A stretch of 64,000 nt of DNA from NCBI RefSeq assembly GCF_016808095.1, contig NC_068976.1:27636871-27700870 (forward strand). Direction: 5' to 3'. Of this stretch, positions 36,690 through 48,600 are shown one piece after another. Positions within the stretch are counted from its first letter, which is position 1, and every line of letters begins with the position of its first letter. Below the pieces are notes generated by a model. The model did not search any database. It saw only the letters and a program-made list of their open reading frames with translations, and had not been told where the DNA came from. The position numbers and the translations under genes were made by a program. This stretch comes from Vigna angularis. Its lineage: Eukaryota; Streptophyta; Magnoliopsida; Fabales; Fabaceae.

Positions 36690-37808
36690 TGTGTAACCCA
36701 CAGGGAACCTCCTCCTTGATAGACCCAACAAATATTATTCATCTTCTTCTTTCTATATCTATTGATAATGTCTTTTATATTCTTGGATCTGGATTTAACT
36801 TATTATTCCTCAAACGTTTAATTTGTTTCCTTGATTGTATTATCTCATTTATCAAAGGATCAATTTGTTCATAGGACCAGAGTTCAAGTCATATGTTTGA
36901 CACTAGATGTCAGTCTCATAATTTTTATTATTTATAAATTTTCCCCCTTATTCATGTTCAATTAGGTCATCATAACCTTGCCAAGATGTAGAAACTTGTT
37001 TCAAGTTTGTCTATGTTATCAAGTTTGTCCTGAGTCATGTCAAATAGGAAGTTCTTTTCTTAACAATGTCTAACAATGTGTTTTGTCTTCTTTTGCCGTA
37101 GTTTACTCTAATATTTGGGGATTAAGTTGTGTTAAGACAAATTTCGGATTTTAGTATTTTGTCATTTTTTATTGATAATTATTCGAGATGTATTTGGTTG
37201 TTGTCAATAAAAACTCATTTTAAGTTGTTTTTTATATTTCAATTCTTTTATAATGAAATTAAAATTCAATTTGGAATTTTTATTTGAAGTTTGCAAAGTC
37301 ATAATGACCATGAGTATTTTTCTTATTAATTTCAAAATTTTATGGCTTCTTATAACATTATCAAACCTTATGTGCTTTTCAATCAAATGACATGGTTGAG
37401 TGGTATAATATACATCTCATTTAAAAATCTTGCAAGATTTTAATCTATGGTGAGAGTCCTTAATATTTTTGGAGTAATGTTGTTCTTGGTATATGTTATC
37501 TCACCAATAATATGTTATCTTCAATTTTAAATAATAATATTTTTCATTCTATTTTATTTTCTATTGAGTCATTCCATCCTATTTGGGTCCACATGTTTTG
37601 TTCACAATTTTAATTTCCTGGATAGATTTTCTACAAGTTTCATAAATGTGTCTTTTTAGAATTTATTAGATCACAAAAAGGATATGCATGTTGCTTTCCT
37701 TCTCTTAACCATTATTTAATTTCAACATATGTCTCCTTCACTAGGTTTTCTCTATACTTTAAGTCTAGTCCTTTTCGAAAAATTTCTCATCGTCCATTGG
37801 ATGATTAT
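36690..37808 (+). pseudogene. Fossil copia pol (preintegrase and integrase)
   Basis: Heavily decayed but readable in order: FNLL and HMFDTR regions before integrase (36,780-36,905), HVQLGHHNLAKM-like preintegrase (36,950-36,990), VYSNIWG for the first integrase Asp box (37,100-37,125), a YNEIK-type stretch (37,250), QNFMASYNI (37,333), and IRSQKGYACCFPSLNHYL (about 37,665-37,720). Stops are frequent. The MITE at 37,809 follows its end. Confidence 0.75.
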
Positions 37809-38110
37809 CTTCCTATTCACTTGAATGGATTTAAAGGAGAATGATTGAATGAATATGAGAGGATTTGAAGGTAATTTTTTTGTTATTTATTTGAGTGAAT
37901 TTTAGAGGTAAGTAAGAGTGAATTTGGAAGTAAAGTTTGTGAAAATTAGTGTATAATTTGATTGATGTGACATATTAAAAAAATTTACTTTCAAATCCAC
38001 TCTCACTTACCTCCAAAATTCACTCAAATAAACAACAAAAAATTTACTTTTAAATCCTCTCAAATCCATTCAATCACTCTCCCCAAATCCATTCAAGTGA
38101 ACAAGTAGTT
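37809..38110. mobile_element. Fold-back MITE, second family member
   Basis: About 300 bp of two inverted arms, starting TATTCACTTGAATGGA and ending TCCATTCAAGTGAACAAG. It is strongly similar to the element at 15,970-16,255. No coding capacity. Target-site duplications could not be fixed with confidence. Confidence 0.8.
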
Positions 38111-38958
38111 AGTACCAACTTCTTATAATCCCCTACAGCTACAATAGTTGAATCTAATCTTTTCATTGTCCTATGTAAAAGTATATACTACCTGTAATCC
38201 CTATTCTCTTTATACAACATTGAGTTATCATATATTATATATAACTATTTTTCGTTTATTTCTTTTATGTTAATTTCAAAATATGTAGAAAATGCCTTAG
38301 TCCTTCACTATAAGAAAAACTATAATTTTTTATGACTAAATTTTGTTGAAAACATTATAAATCAGTAAATGATAATGTTTTTCCCATAATAAAACATTCA
38401 TATATTTTGTCTTCTGCAAATAATTTCTTATAAATGTTATTTTGTCAAATGTCACAACATTTTAGTGTCTAATTTCCCATAAATTTATTTTGTGGAAAAT
38501 GTTGCGGCTTTTACCATGAATTTTGCCTAATAAATTCCTACACCCATTTACCACAAAAACATCTGTGGAAAATTTTCTAATTTTTCTTTTAAAAAAAAAA
38601 TCAAATAACCAACAATGTCTTCAAATATGTAATAATAATAGTACAATGGTAAATGATAAAAGTTTATTAATATTAATTTATAGAATGATAACTTGAAATC
38701 CTAGGATATAAATATGTGGGTTTGTAAATGAAAATAAAAGTACCTATACACATTGAAATACAAGTACAACTTAAAATCAAATACGGATGGATTTTTTAAA
38801 ATAACTCAGAAAAGTTTCTTTATTGTCCATTCCCAAATTCAAATTCGTTTAGAGTTTACAATAATTACATGCCTTTTAGAGGGGCTACATATCAATCCTT
38901 ACTCACCATAAGAAAAGCTTTAAGAAACAAATCTTATTCATCACAAACCATAACATTA
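38111..38958. other. Spacer with a CACTA-like terminus
   Basis: CACTATAAGAAAAAC at 38,306 looks like a CACTA transposon end, followed by subterminal-repeat-like ATAAATTT and CCACAAA motifs to about 38,580. No partner end with a matching 3-bp duplication was found. No gene seen. Confidence 0.4.
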
Positions 38959-39041
38959 CTAGTAATGATGACGTTCATGGAGGTTCTTGTGTGCTTTCCA
39001 TAGCACAGAATCCAATAAGTAGCGATCAATTTCACGAGAAC

Positions 39042-41111
39042 CTGGAAAATGTAATAATTATAAAAATAAGTAAATGAGATTAAATACATATTTTAAATAA
39101 AAGATAAAATGATTTTATTAATTGAAAGATTTATTTTATTTTTAAAAGATTATATTAAAAGATAAAAGAGTTTATTAATTATTTAATTTTAAAATATTAT
39201 GAAAAGAGATAAAATGATTTATTTTAAAGATTTGTTTTATTCTCAATATTTTTAAGAGATAAAAAAGTTTAACAATTATTTTAAAATATTTTTTAAGAGA
39301 TAGGATTTGATGAATAATATTTCAATTAAGAATTAAGAATATATTAAACAAATTTTTTAAGATATAATGTGATTATATAGAGTGTATAAAGTGAATAAAC
39401 TTCATACTGTTTCTTTAGTTAATACTATTTTAGAAGATAATTGAATTTTTGGACTAAGAGTTTTACTAAAAATATATGTGAGTTGGAGTAGTGGTAAGAT
39501 TATAAAATCTAAAGATCTAGTGATTTAGAGAGAGAAATGTGGGAAGTTTTCTTAAAAAGAATATAAGTGATTCTTGAAGCACTTTTGGAAAGAAATGTGT
39601 AGGATGAGGCATAGAGTTTAAAGTGAAGGTTACTCTAAACATTTGAATATTCAGGGGACTAATTGTCTTCTTTCTTGTTCTCTTATTTTATGTTTTTCTT
39701 ATTTTCTTGTTTGAATGAGTTGAAAGTTTGGAATTTTTGATGAGTTCATGGTTGAATGGAAAACTAGTTTATGTGTGATGTTGTGACTATATGATTGACG
39801 TGATGTATGTTTGTGTGAAACCCTGTATGGGCAGGGGTATATTGTGGACCTGTGTGTGTTTATATGAAACCTGGTATCGATAAGGGTATATTATAAATCT
39901 TGTAAGTCATTTGTGTGAACATGAATGGACTCTATCAATTTTTATATGAGCATGAGTGAACCTTGTTAGTCTCTACGTGAGTAAGAGTAGGTCTTTGTAA
40001 GTCTCTGTGCATGAGTGGACTTTGTACGTATCTGTGTGAGCATGAAGGAACTTTATAAATCTCAACGTGAGTATGATTTTTAACTCTATGTGACTGAATG
40101 GCTAGTAATATATGTTTGAGTGACATAGTTGGTAATCCTGTGAGGGTTGAGATATCTGACAAACTTTATGAAATGAGTGGTTGGGAGCTCTGCTAAGCAA
40201 ACAATAGATAGTTCAGTGTGAGCGAATGGTTGAAACTCCATGAGAGAGTAATGATTGATAATTTCACATGAGTAGAATATTTGGTAGCTTTGTGCGAATC
40301 AACAACTATGTGTGAGTTGGTGGAGGTTTTGGTGAAACCTATGACTTTGGGAGTCTAAGATCTTATGATGTGATAATATTTAATATTGTGCGTGAAATTG
40401 TGATATGTGATAATATTTAATATTGTGCGTGAAATTGTGATTGTTACGTAGATGATTTATGACGATGAAATTTATGCTGTGATTTTAAAATTGTGAGTTA
40501 TGTGTTGTTTATATTAACTCACATTTCTATTTGTTTTGTTTGACAAAGATGATCAGAATTTATCACAGAAACATATAGTAAAAATAATAAGAAAAATACA
40601 CATTAGATGAGAGTTACGTGGAAGCAATTATGTTTTGTCGATTTTTTTTTTAATTTTCGGAAAAAGTAGTTTCTCTTCTTTTGTTAGTTTGGCGGCTATA
40701 TATTTTTTCAATAGAGACATTTTTCTCATTTGTTGGTCCATAAATTCATGTCCTATTTATGTTTAAACAATAATACCAGAGTTATAAGTGTTACGTTTTT
40801 ATATATAAGTTATGAATTGTAGTATCATCCTAACTACATCTTCCATCTTCCATCACTTTAATACACGAAAAAGCATTAAACTTCTATAAAACAAATGTGT
40901 GCATGAGATGCTTTTAATTTCAATGATACTCTAAACTTATGTAGACATGGTTTATTATCCAATCATATTATTGATATTTTTTTAATATTATTCTCCAATC
41001 ATATTTAAAGCTTTGTGTATAAAATGTTTATTGAAATTTAGAATTGATTAGAGTACCATCACTAGTCTGGATTTTAAAGAAATTTAAATGTGAATAAGTT
41101 TTAGGGATAAA
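39042..41111. other. AT-rich spacer with minor repeats
   Basis: No gene recognised. 39,890-40,090 has loose 30-40 bp repeats of the type GTGAGCATGAGTGGACTTTG with TAAGTCTC; the small minus-strand frame at 39,935-40,162 just reads through them. Confidence 0.55.
40369..40442. repeat. Exact 37-bp tandem duplication
   Basis: Two head-to-tail copies of a 37-bp unit starting TGTGATAATATTTAATATTG, at 40,369-40,405 and 40,406-40,442, essentially identical. Confidence 0.95.
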
Positions 41112-42391
41112 CACTAATAAAAAATGGGGTTTTTAACTCGTACATTATGACTCGGTTTTTGTTGAACCGAAGCATATGAAACGCGGTGGCAAGCTCGTAA
41201 TTTTAAAAAGCATTATATGCCTCGGTTGATTAATAATCGGTGTCTAAAAAGAATACTGGTTCGGTTCCCAAAGTGAACCGAGGCATAATCTTCACGTAAC
41301 ACAGATATGGCATCGGTTGACATAGAGCCCGAGACATATTGGGCTGGACTTAAATCGTGAAAAAGCTGGGTAGCCAAATCATTTCCCCAAAACACCTCTC
41401 CTCTTCTCCTGCGATCTTCTCCTACGCGACGACCTCCTCTTCTCCTCCCCTTCTCATGCGATGTGCGACGACGGTGGACGCGGCGAGGCAGCACCAACAG
41501 TGGACGCAGCGGCAGCGAGGACACAGCGGCGAGGACGCGGAGGGTAGATCTGGGTGGGTGGAGGTAAGATCTGGGCGGGTGGAGGTCAGATCTGAGCGGG
41601 TGGAGGTCAGATCTGGGCACATGGAGGGGCGGAGGGTAGATCTGTGACGAGCGGAGAACCACCCGAGGGGACGGCGGAGGGGGAGCAGAGGAAGTCAGTG
41701 ACGGTGGCGAGGAGGTGGGAACGACGGAGGATATGCTGGCAAGCTTCGTGGGGACGGCGGAGGGGGAGCAGAGGAAGTCAGTGATGGTGGATGCTGGCAA
41801 GCTTCGTGGGGGAGATGGTGGTGGCCGGAGATGCTTCTGTTGGGGGAAGAACAAAGAAACCCATGTGCGAAGAGGAAGAAATTCGATCTTAAACGCTTCA
41901 GCTTAAGTCCATGTTCATCGCTGCTTCTGAGTTTCTGCTTCTGAGTTTTTGCTTCTGAGTTTCTGCTTCTGAGTTTCTGCTCATTGCTATTATCACTGGG
42001 TTGTAATTTTGACATTGATTGTTTATATGTATGAGCTCATTTGCTGCTTCTCTGTACAGATTTTTGATATTGATTGTTGTAGATATTGATTGTTGGAATA
42101 CTGTGTCTTGATTGATTCCTGTTAGCATTTTTTTGTTTGTTTTAGATTATTGAGCATTGGGAAATCTTGAGTTTACTTAGCACAATGAATGAACCGTCTG
42201 AATCCAAAAAAAACACACACACAATTGCCTTGATTATCTAAGAACCGAGACATATTTCTATTTCGTTTTATCTCGGTCAGTAACCGAAGCATAAAACTTA
42301 ACCTTTTTACCTCGTCCGCATATGTCTCGGTTGTAGAACCAATGCCTATGAACATATAGAACCGGTGTCTTTACTCTTTATTGTACTAGTG
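41112..42391. mobile_element. Short non-autonomous CACTA element D (TSD AAA)
   Basis: Starts CACTAATAAAAAATGG and ends TTGTACTAGTG, flanked by AAA on both sides. Subterminal regions carry many copies of CTCGGTT and AACCGAG motifs in both orientations. The centre (about 41,400-41,860) is GC-rich, unlike the surroundings. It includes a tandem repeat of GGGTGGAGGTCAGATCTG units (41,550-41,640) and a duplicated GGGACGGCGGAGGGGGAGCA block (41,678 and 41,752). The 213-residue minus-strand frame at 41,213-41,854 is Pro/Ser-rich, unrelated to anything I know, and likely spurious. No transposase is present. It is the same family as element E. Confidence 0.8.
41922..41977. repeat. 14-bp tandem repeat, four copies
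   Basis: Four head-to-tail copies of TGCTTCTGAGTTTC with one substitution, inside CACTA element D. Confidence 0.95.
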
Positions 42392-44174
42392 AAAATGTAT
42401 GACATTTTATTTCATTGGGTACTGTTGACCTTATATTTTATGTTTTCATTCCTCTGATTTAATATTTTATAAGAATATATAAGCAGTGGTTCTAAACTAA
42501 TATTATAGTTATCAAATATATGAATACCCAAACAAGAAGAGAAAACTTTTGAAGAGATGTTAACAAAAGCAATTAAAAGCTAAACTTACCTACTTTTTCT
42601 TCCGTAACAAATGGTAAAGTTTCTTCCATAAAAGTTGGTCCACCTACATCAAGAATCAAGAGAAATCAATTCCAAAGCCCAGAGGAATAGACAATGGGCT
42701 CTTTTGTGTATAATGTTTAACAACCCACAAAACCAAATCCAGCGGTAAAATCAATAAGAAATGTGTAAAATAAGGTTGTCAAAATTTCCTGACAAGTAAC
42801 TTTAAACGATTCATTCCAAACTATGATTATACAAGTGAAAACTGTGCAAAAGTTGATGTCACACAAACCTTTCAATTAAACATTAATTGCAATACCAACT
42901 CTTTTTACCGAAAATGTCTTTAGACGGACAAACTTGATTGTTTACTAGCAACCTATGTTTCGATCACAAAGAAAAACTTATTTGTAAAGATTCTGAGTAA
43001 AAAAAATGAGTGAATATATAAGATTAAAATAATTATTAAATTCTCGATTCTTATACTTCATGTGGTGGCATGTATTTTAAACTTATCAAACAATAAATAA
43101 ATTGATATATTAAACATATTTTGTTATTTAAATATAATCAAATATTATATTTTAAAAATATTATATAATAAATTATTATATCTAATATATCGAAGATATT
43201 AGATAATAAATTGTTATTATAATACTTTAAAGATATAATAGAATATAATAATAAATTATTATATAATAAGATATTAACCATAAATACTTTGTAGATATTT
43301 CATCATGATATAATAGAATATGATAACATATTATTATACCATACACTATTAAATGTAAATATTTTGAATTTTATTGATAAAAATATTTGTCGATAATATA
43401 TATTTTATTTATTGATGGAAAAATTTGTTAATAAATGAAATATGTATTAAAAACTGTTCACAATAAATTTGTTGATAAAATTTGTTGGTAATTTAAATTT
43501 ATCCACTATTTGTTTTTATTGATAAAATTTTGTTGATAAATCAAAGAATTTTGTTGTTGTGTATTTTATGATCTTAATGTTAGTGTTTGATTTCTATGCT
43601 TAATGCATGTTGTGACTTGATTACTCATGACTTGATTGTTGATTTTTGAGATGTTGAAAAATGTCTTTTAAACCTAGACTTGAAAGTAAAATACCTAATG
43701 GAGATTGTATCTAGGAATAAAACATGATTCATTAGTAATCTTAAGAACTTTGAACTTAATATATGATTTCACTTATTGAGTATTCAATGAATTGAAACTT
43801 AATGAGTAATCATAGACTCAAAGTCACTAGAGGTAGGTTTTGAATATATTTGTGAGTTGATTGTGACGTGAAACTGAAATTGAGATGATTGTGAATGCAT
43901 GAGAATGAAGTGAATGAAATATAGTTTTGACAATTGTAAATACTGTGTTATTTTCTGTTGTGCACTAACTATTTGATGAAAATACCAAAGAGTTTTTGTG
44001 TATTTTCTTAACTTTGTTGTCTAATTGAGTTATTAAATGTTAGAGTTATCAAGTGTTGCATAAATTCTTTAGGAGAGAATGATAAATACTTATTACTTTA
44101 TTCGTGCCAATGATGCACTTACTGTTTTGTGTTAATAACTACCTTATATGACATAAATGAAAATTTTGATATCT
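42392..44174. other. AT-rich spacer
   Basis: Except for candidate exon A near 42,600, nothing coding is seen. 43,370-43,560 has repeated TTGATAAAATTTGTTGATAAA-like motifs of uncertain origin. Confidence 0.5.
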
Positions 44175-44277
44175 AGGCTTAGAGTTGTGGTTCAATTGTT
44201 GGGCCTTTGAAGTTATATTGTAATAACTCTATTCTGACATTTATGGTTAATAGAAGTGGAAGTCAAAGTAAACACAT
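44175..44277 (+). pseudogene. Copia RNase H fragment, left half (split by the gypsy insertion)
   Basis: Read in one frame: SIVGPLKLYCNNS and SGSQSKH, the usual copia RNase H stretch around the catalytic Asp (here Asn). The frame continues across the CACAT target site at 56,795. Decayed by substitutions. Confidence 0.8.
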
Positions 44278-44773
44278 TGATAACACTCTAAATTTACATA
44301 TTTTTTTCTGTTAAAAATCATTTCTTAGATTTCTTTAGTTTTTAATTTCTTAGATTTAGGTTAGTTTTATGTTTTTCTCTTAATTCTTTAGTTTTATAAA
44401 ATTCTAGTTAAAAATAAGTTTTTAGATGTAATTTTTAGTTTTTGTTAATTAGTAGGAAAATAATAATTTTTTAGAATATCTTTAATAAAAAATAAATCTT
44501 TCTTTTTAATTGTTAGATTTTATTTTATTTTCTTTAATTTGATTGTTTTTTTGGTGCAGATATGAAATAAATTGGGCTTCTATGCTGACTGGACTGGCAC
44601 TGAGTCGCTGAAATTGGGTGCTACAAGTAAAAATTTGAATGTTGCTGCTGCATTGGAGAATTGGGCCACTTGAGCTGCCACTGCATTAGGCTGAAAGTGA
44701 ATTGGGTGCATGGGCTGATTTCAATTAAGTGGAACGATGTCGTTTTGGAGAGACTGAAGATGTTGTTGCAACT
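44278..44773 (+). repeat. Remnant of the 5' LTR of the large element
   Basis: Differs from the start of the 3' LTR (54,840-55,335) by four substitutions and no indels over 496 bp. It stops at GATGTTGTTGCA, where the pol gene of the nested element begins abruptly. Confidence 0.95.
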
Positions 44774-45605
44774 TCCTCTTTTCTGCAGACAAGGTAGAAT
44801 CAAAGTTCAAGAACTTCAGGGCCCAATAAGCTTTGTGCTCCATCTCCACCGGTAAATGACAAGATTTGCCATAGACTAGTTGAAAGGGAGTCATCCCAAC
44901 AGGTGTTTTCATTGCAGTCCTGTAAGCCCACAGAGCATCATCCAGCTTTAATGACCAATCCTTCCTGGAAGAAGAAACAGTTTTCTCCAGAATCCTCTTG
45001 ATTTCTCTATTTGATACTTCCGCTTGCCCATTGGTTTGAGGATGATATGGGGAAGCAACTTTATGTTTCACCTCATAGTGTTTTAGTATCTTTTCAAGCT
45101 GATAGTTGCAGAAATGTGATCCTCCATCGCTGATAAGAATTCTTGGCACCCCAAATCTTGAGAATATATTTTTCCTCAAGAATTTAATCACAGTGGTTGC
45201 ATCATTCTTCTGACATGCTACTGCTTCCACCCATTTGCTAACATAGTCTACTGCAACCAGAATATACTCATTATTATAAGATGAAGGTAGGGGACCGACA
45301 AAATCAATACCCCAGCAATCAAAAACCTCAACTTCCAGGATGCTTTGTATTGGCATTTCATGCCTTCTTGAGATAGTGCCCACTCTTTGACATTTATCAC
45401 AACGCTTGGCGTGGGCATAAGCATCCTTGAATATAGTAGGCCAGTAAAATCCAGATTGGAGGACTTTTGCAGCTGTTCTTTCACCATTGAAGTGTCCTCC
45501 ATAGGGTGAATTATGGCAATGCCACAAGATTCCTGCTGATTCTTCTTCAGTAACACACCGCCTCAAGAGATTGTCAGCTCCTAGTTTGAATAAATAGGGG
45601 TCATC
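44774..45605 (-). pseudogene. Integrase part of the Athila-like pol, after an in-frame stop, truncated
   Basis: Same frame as the long ORF upstream, separated only by a TAG at 45,606-45,608. It holds the integrase zinc-binding HX..H and CDKCQRVG, the catalytic Asp boxes (DFVGPLP and SDGGSHF), the [18 protein letters not shown] box with the Glu, and the following [20 protein letters not shown]. It ends after [14 protein letters not shown] and AEKRKLQ, where the sequence turns into host LTR. The last 13-14 residues of the open frame are LTR antisense and not part of the original protein. Confidence 0.92.
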
Positions 45606-48600
45606 CTAAACAAACTGCTTAGCATCATTTAAGAATTTCTTCTTTTGTTGCCATGAAAGATCATCTGGAAGGATTCCCGCAGCTTTGAAATTAGCTATGT
45701 CCGCAAACCATGGCCTCTGTTGGATGTGCAAGACAGTTTCATCAGAAAAGGATTCCCGGATCTCTTCTTCTTTACTTGTAACTTCATCATTGATGAGCCG
45801 GGACAGATGATCAGCAATTACATTTTCACTGCCTTTCTTGTCATGAATGTGCACGTCAAACTCTTGTAGTAAGAGCACCCATCTGATCAAGCGCGGTTTG
45901 GAATCAGGTTTGGTGAGCAAGTACTTGATGGCAGCATGATCAGTGTATATAATCACCTTAGACCCAATGAGGTAGGGCCTAAATTTCTCTAATGCATACA
46001 CTATGGCAAGAAACTCCTTTTCTGTGGTTGCATAATTTAGTTGTGCTCCATTCAAGACTTTGCTTGCATAATAGATTGTGTGGAACACTTTCTCTCTTCT
46101 CTGTCCAAGCACTGCACCAATAGCATAGTCACTAGCATCACACATTAATTCAAAATCTTTGTTCCAATCAGGAGATATGATCACCGGAGCGGAAATTAGC
46201 TTGGCTTTCAATGCTTCAAATGCCTTCAAGCATTCCTCATTCAGTTCAAATGGTGTATCTTTTACAAGGAGATTGCTTAAGGGCTTAGCAATCTTGGAGA
46301 AATCTTGAATGAATCTTCTATAAAAGCCAGCATGCCCAAGAAAGCTTCGAATTCCTTTCACATTAGTTGGTGGTGGAAGCTTTTCAATGACTTCCACTTT
46401 AGCTATGTCCACTTCAATTCCTTTGGAAGAAATTTTATGCCCCAAAACAATCCCTTCCGTTACCATGAAGTGACATTTCTCCCAGTTAAGAATGAGGTTG
46501 GTTTGGATGCATCTCTTCAACACTGTTTCCAAATTGGCCAGACATAGGTCAAATGAGCTTCCAAACACTGAGAAGTCGTCCATGAAGACTTCTATACATT
46601 TCTCCACAAGATCGGAGAATATAGCTTGCATGCATCTTTGAAAGGTGGCAGGGGCGTTGCAAAGTCCAAAAGGCATCTTTCTATAAGCGAATATACCGAA
46701 GGGGCACGTGAATGCGGTCTTTTCTTGATCTTTTGGATCGACAGCTATTTGATTATAGCCAGAATAACCGTCCAAAAAGCAGTAGAAAGCTTGCCTTGCT
46801 AATCTCTCCAGCATTTGATCCATAAAGGGGAGTGGAAAATGGTCTTTTCGTGTGGCCTTATTTAACTTCCGGTAGTCAATGCACATTCTCCAACCAGTGA
46901 CAGTTCGTGTAGGTATAAGCTCATTTTTCTCATTACATATAACTGTCATGCCGCCCTTCTTCGGGACCACTTGCACAGGACTTACCCATGTGCTATCAGA
47001 GATAGGATAAATGATCCCTGCCTCAAGAAGCTTGAGAACCTCTTTCCTCACCTCCTCTTTCATGATTGGGTTTAGCCTTCTTTGAGGTTGAGTTGCTGGT
47101 TTAAAATCATCTTCCATAAAAATGCGGTGCATGCAATAGGTTGGACTTATCCCCTTTAAATCAGAGATAGACCATCCTACAGCTCCTTTGTTTCTTTTCA
47201 GCACTTCGATCAACTTTTTCTCTTCAGCAGATGATAAGGAGCTGCTGATAATCACAGGCTTGTTGTTACCCTCATCTAGAAAAACATACTTTAAATGAGA
47301 GGGTAAAATTTTTAGTTCAAGCTTCTTCTCTTCCATCATGACATCAGTCTTTATATCTTCGATCTGTACCTCATGAGATGGGATCTCCTTCAGCACATCC
47401 AAATCTGTTAAACGTTCTTCAATCATTCTCTCTTCTTCTTCATTGAGAGATTCACGTGCATCTATGAGTGTTTTTATCAGCGGGGACGACACATGTATCT
47501 CCCTTTCTACCGTTATGCAGGCTTCCTCAAGCACATCAACTTGAAAACAAGCTCCCTCATCAGTGGGGTGAGACATTGCTTCAAAAACATTGAAATTCAC
47601 CTCTTCATCTTCCACCCTCACCTTGAGCTTACCATCATCAACATCGATGAGTACTCTTGCCGTCTTCATGAATGGCCTTCCAAGGATGAGTGGTACCTCC
47701 ACATCCGCCTCCATTTCCATGATAACGAAATCCACTGGAAACACAAATTTATCTACTCGTACAAGAACATCCTCCACTACACCAAGTGGATACTTGATGG
47801 ATCTATCTGCCAATTGTAGGCTCATCCGAGTAGGTTTGAGTTCAAGCTCTCCAATTTTCTCAAATAAAGAGAAAGGCATCAAATTGATGCTTGCACCCAA
47901 ATCGATCAATGCTTTTCCAATAGCTAGCTTACCTATAGTGCAGGGAATGATGAAGCTACCAGGATCCTTGAATTTAGGAGGGAGGAGCTTCTGGATAATG
48001 GCACTGCAGTTACCTTGAACTTCAATGGTCTCTTCCTCAATGTATTTCCTCGTTTTAGTGAGGAGTTCCTTCATGAATTTTGCATAGGCCGGCATTTGTT
48101 GTAGTGCTTCTGAGAATGGTATTTTTATCTCCAATTGCTTGAAGATATCCATGAACCGTCCGAACTGCTTTTCTTTATCCTTTCTTGTGTATATTTGTGG
48201 ATAGGGAAGGGGCCTCTCAACTTCTTTTTCTTTTCTTTTTCTTCTCTCATCCTCTTCTTCTTTTTCTTTCTCTCCACTAACACTATTCTCATTTTCTTTT
48301 CTCTCATTCTCTTCTTCTTTTCTATTCTCACTCTTTGTCTCATTTTCATCTTTTCTTTCATCACTTTCTTCTGAGTTCTTTTTCTCTCCACTCACTAACA
48401 ACTTACCACTTCTTGTAGTGATTGCCTTGCACTCCTCCTTTGGGTTGGTTTCAGTATTAGCTCCAAAACTCTTATCAGGTTTTTCTTCTAGCTTTTTGGC
48501 CAGTTGGCCAACTTGTATCTCCAAATTCCTTATGGATGCTTCCGTGCTTTTGTGATTGGAGATGGATACTTGCATGAATTGTTGAAGAGTGTCCTCCAAT

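Larger units (their letters stand above)
38959..42643 (-). pseudogene. Candidate two-exon gene 3' end of unknown function
   Basis: Two minus-strand segments join in frame. Exon A is 42,643-42,590 (GPTFMEETLPFVTEEKV), preceded by a GATGTAG acceptor and followed by a GTAAGT donor. Exon B is 39,041-38,959 (GSREIDRYLLDSVLWKAHKN, then LHERHHY and TAG), preceded by a TTTTCCAG acceptor. Phases agree, splitting a glycine codon. I do not recognise the family. No further upstream exons are seen. The 1.28-kb CACTA element at 41,112-42,391 lies in the intron. It could be a real gene's end, a transposon gene or a captured fragment. Confidence 0.35.

Noticed and set aside
41213..41854. 213-residue minus-strand ORF
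   Set aside because: Low-complexity Pro/Ser/Arg sequence produced by GC-rich repeats inside CACTA element D, open on other frames as well.
38306..43561. A single CACTA element from CACTATAAGAAAAAC to TTTTGTTGTTGTG
   Set aside because: The flanking triplets differ (CTT and TAT) and the right end is a poor match, so the ends cannot be paired.
48135..48374. 79-residue plus-strand ORF rich in Phe and Leu
   Set aside because: Antisense shadow of the Lys/Glu-rich linker of the Athila-like polyprotein.
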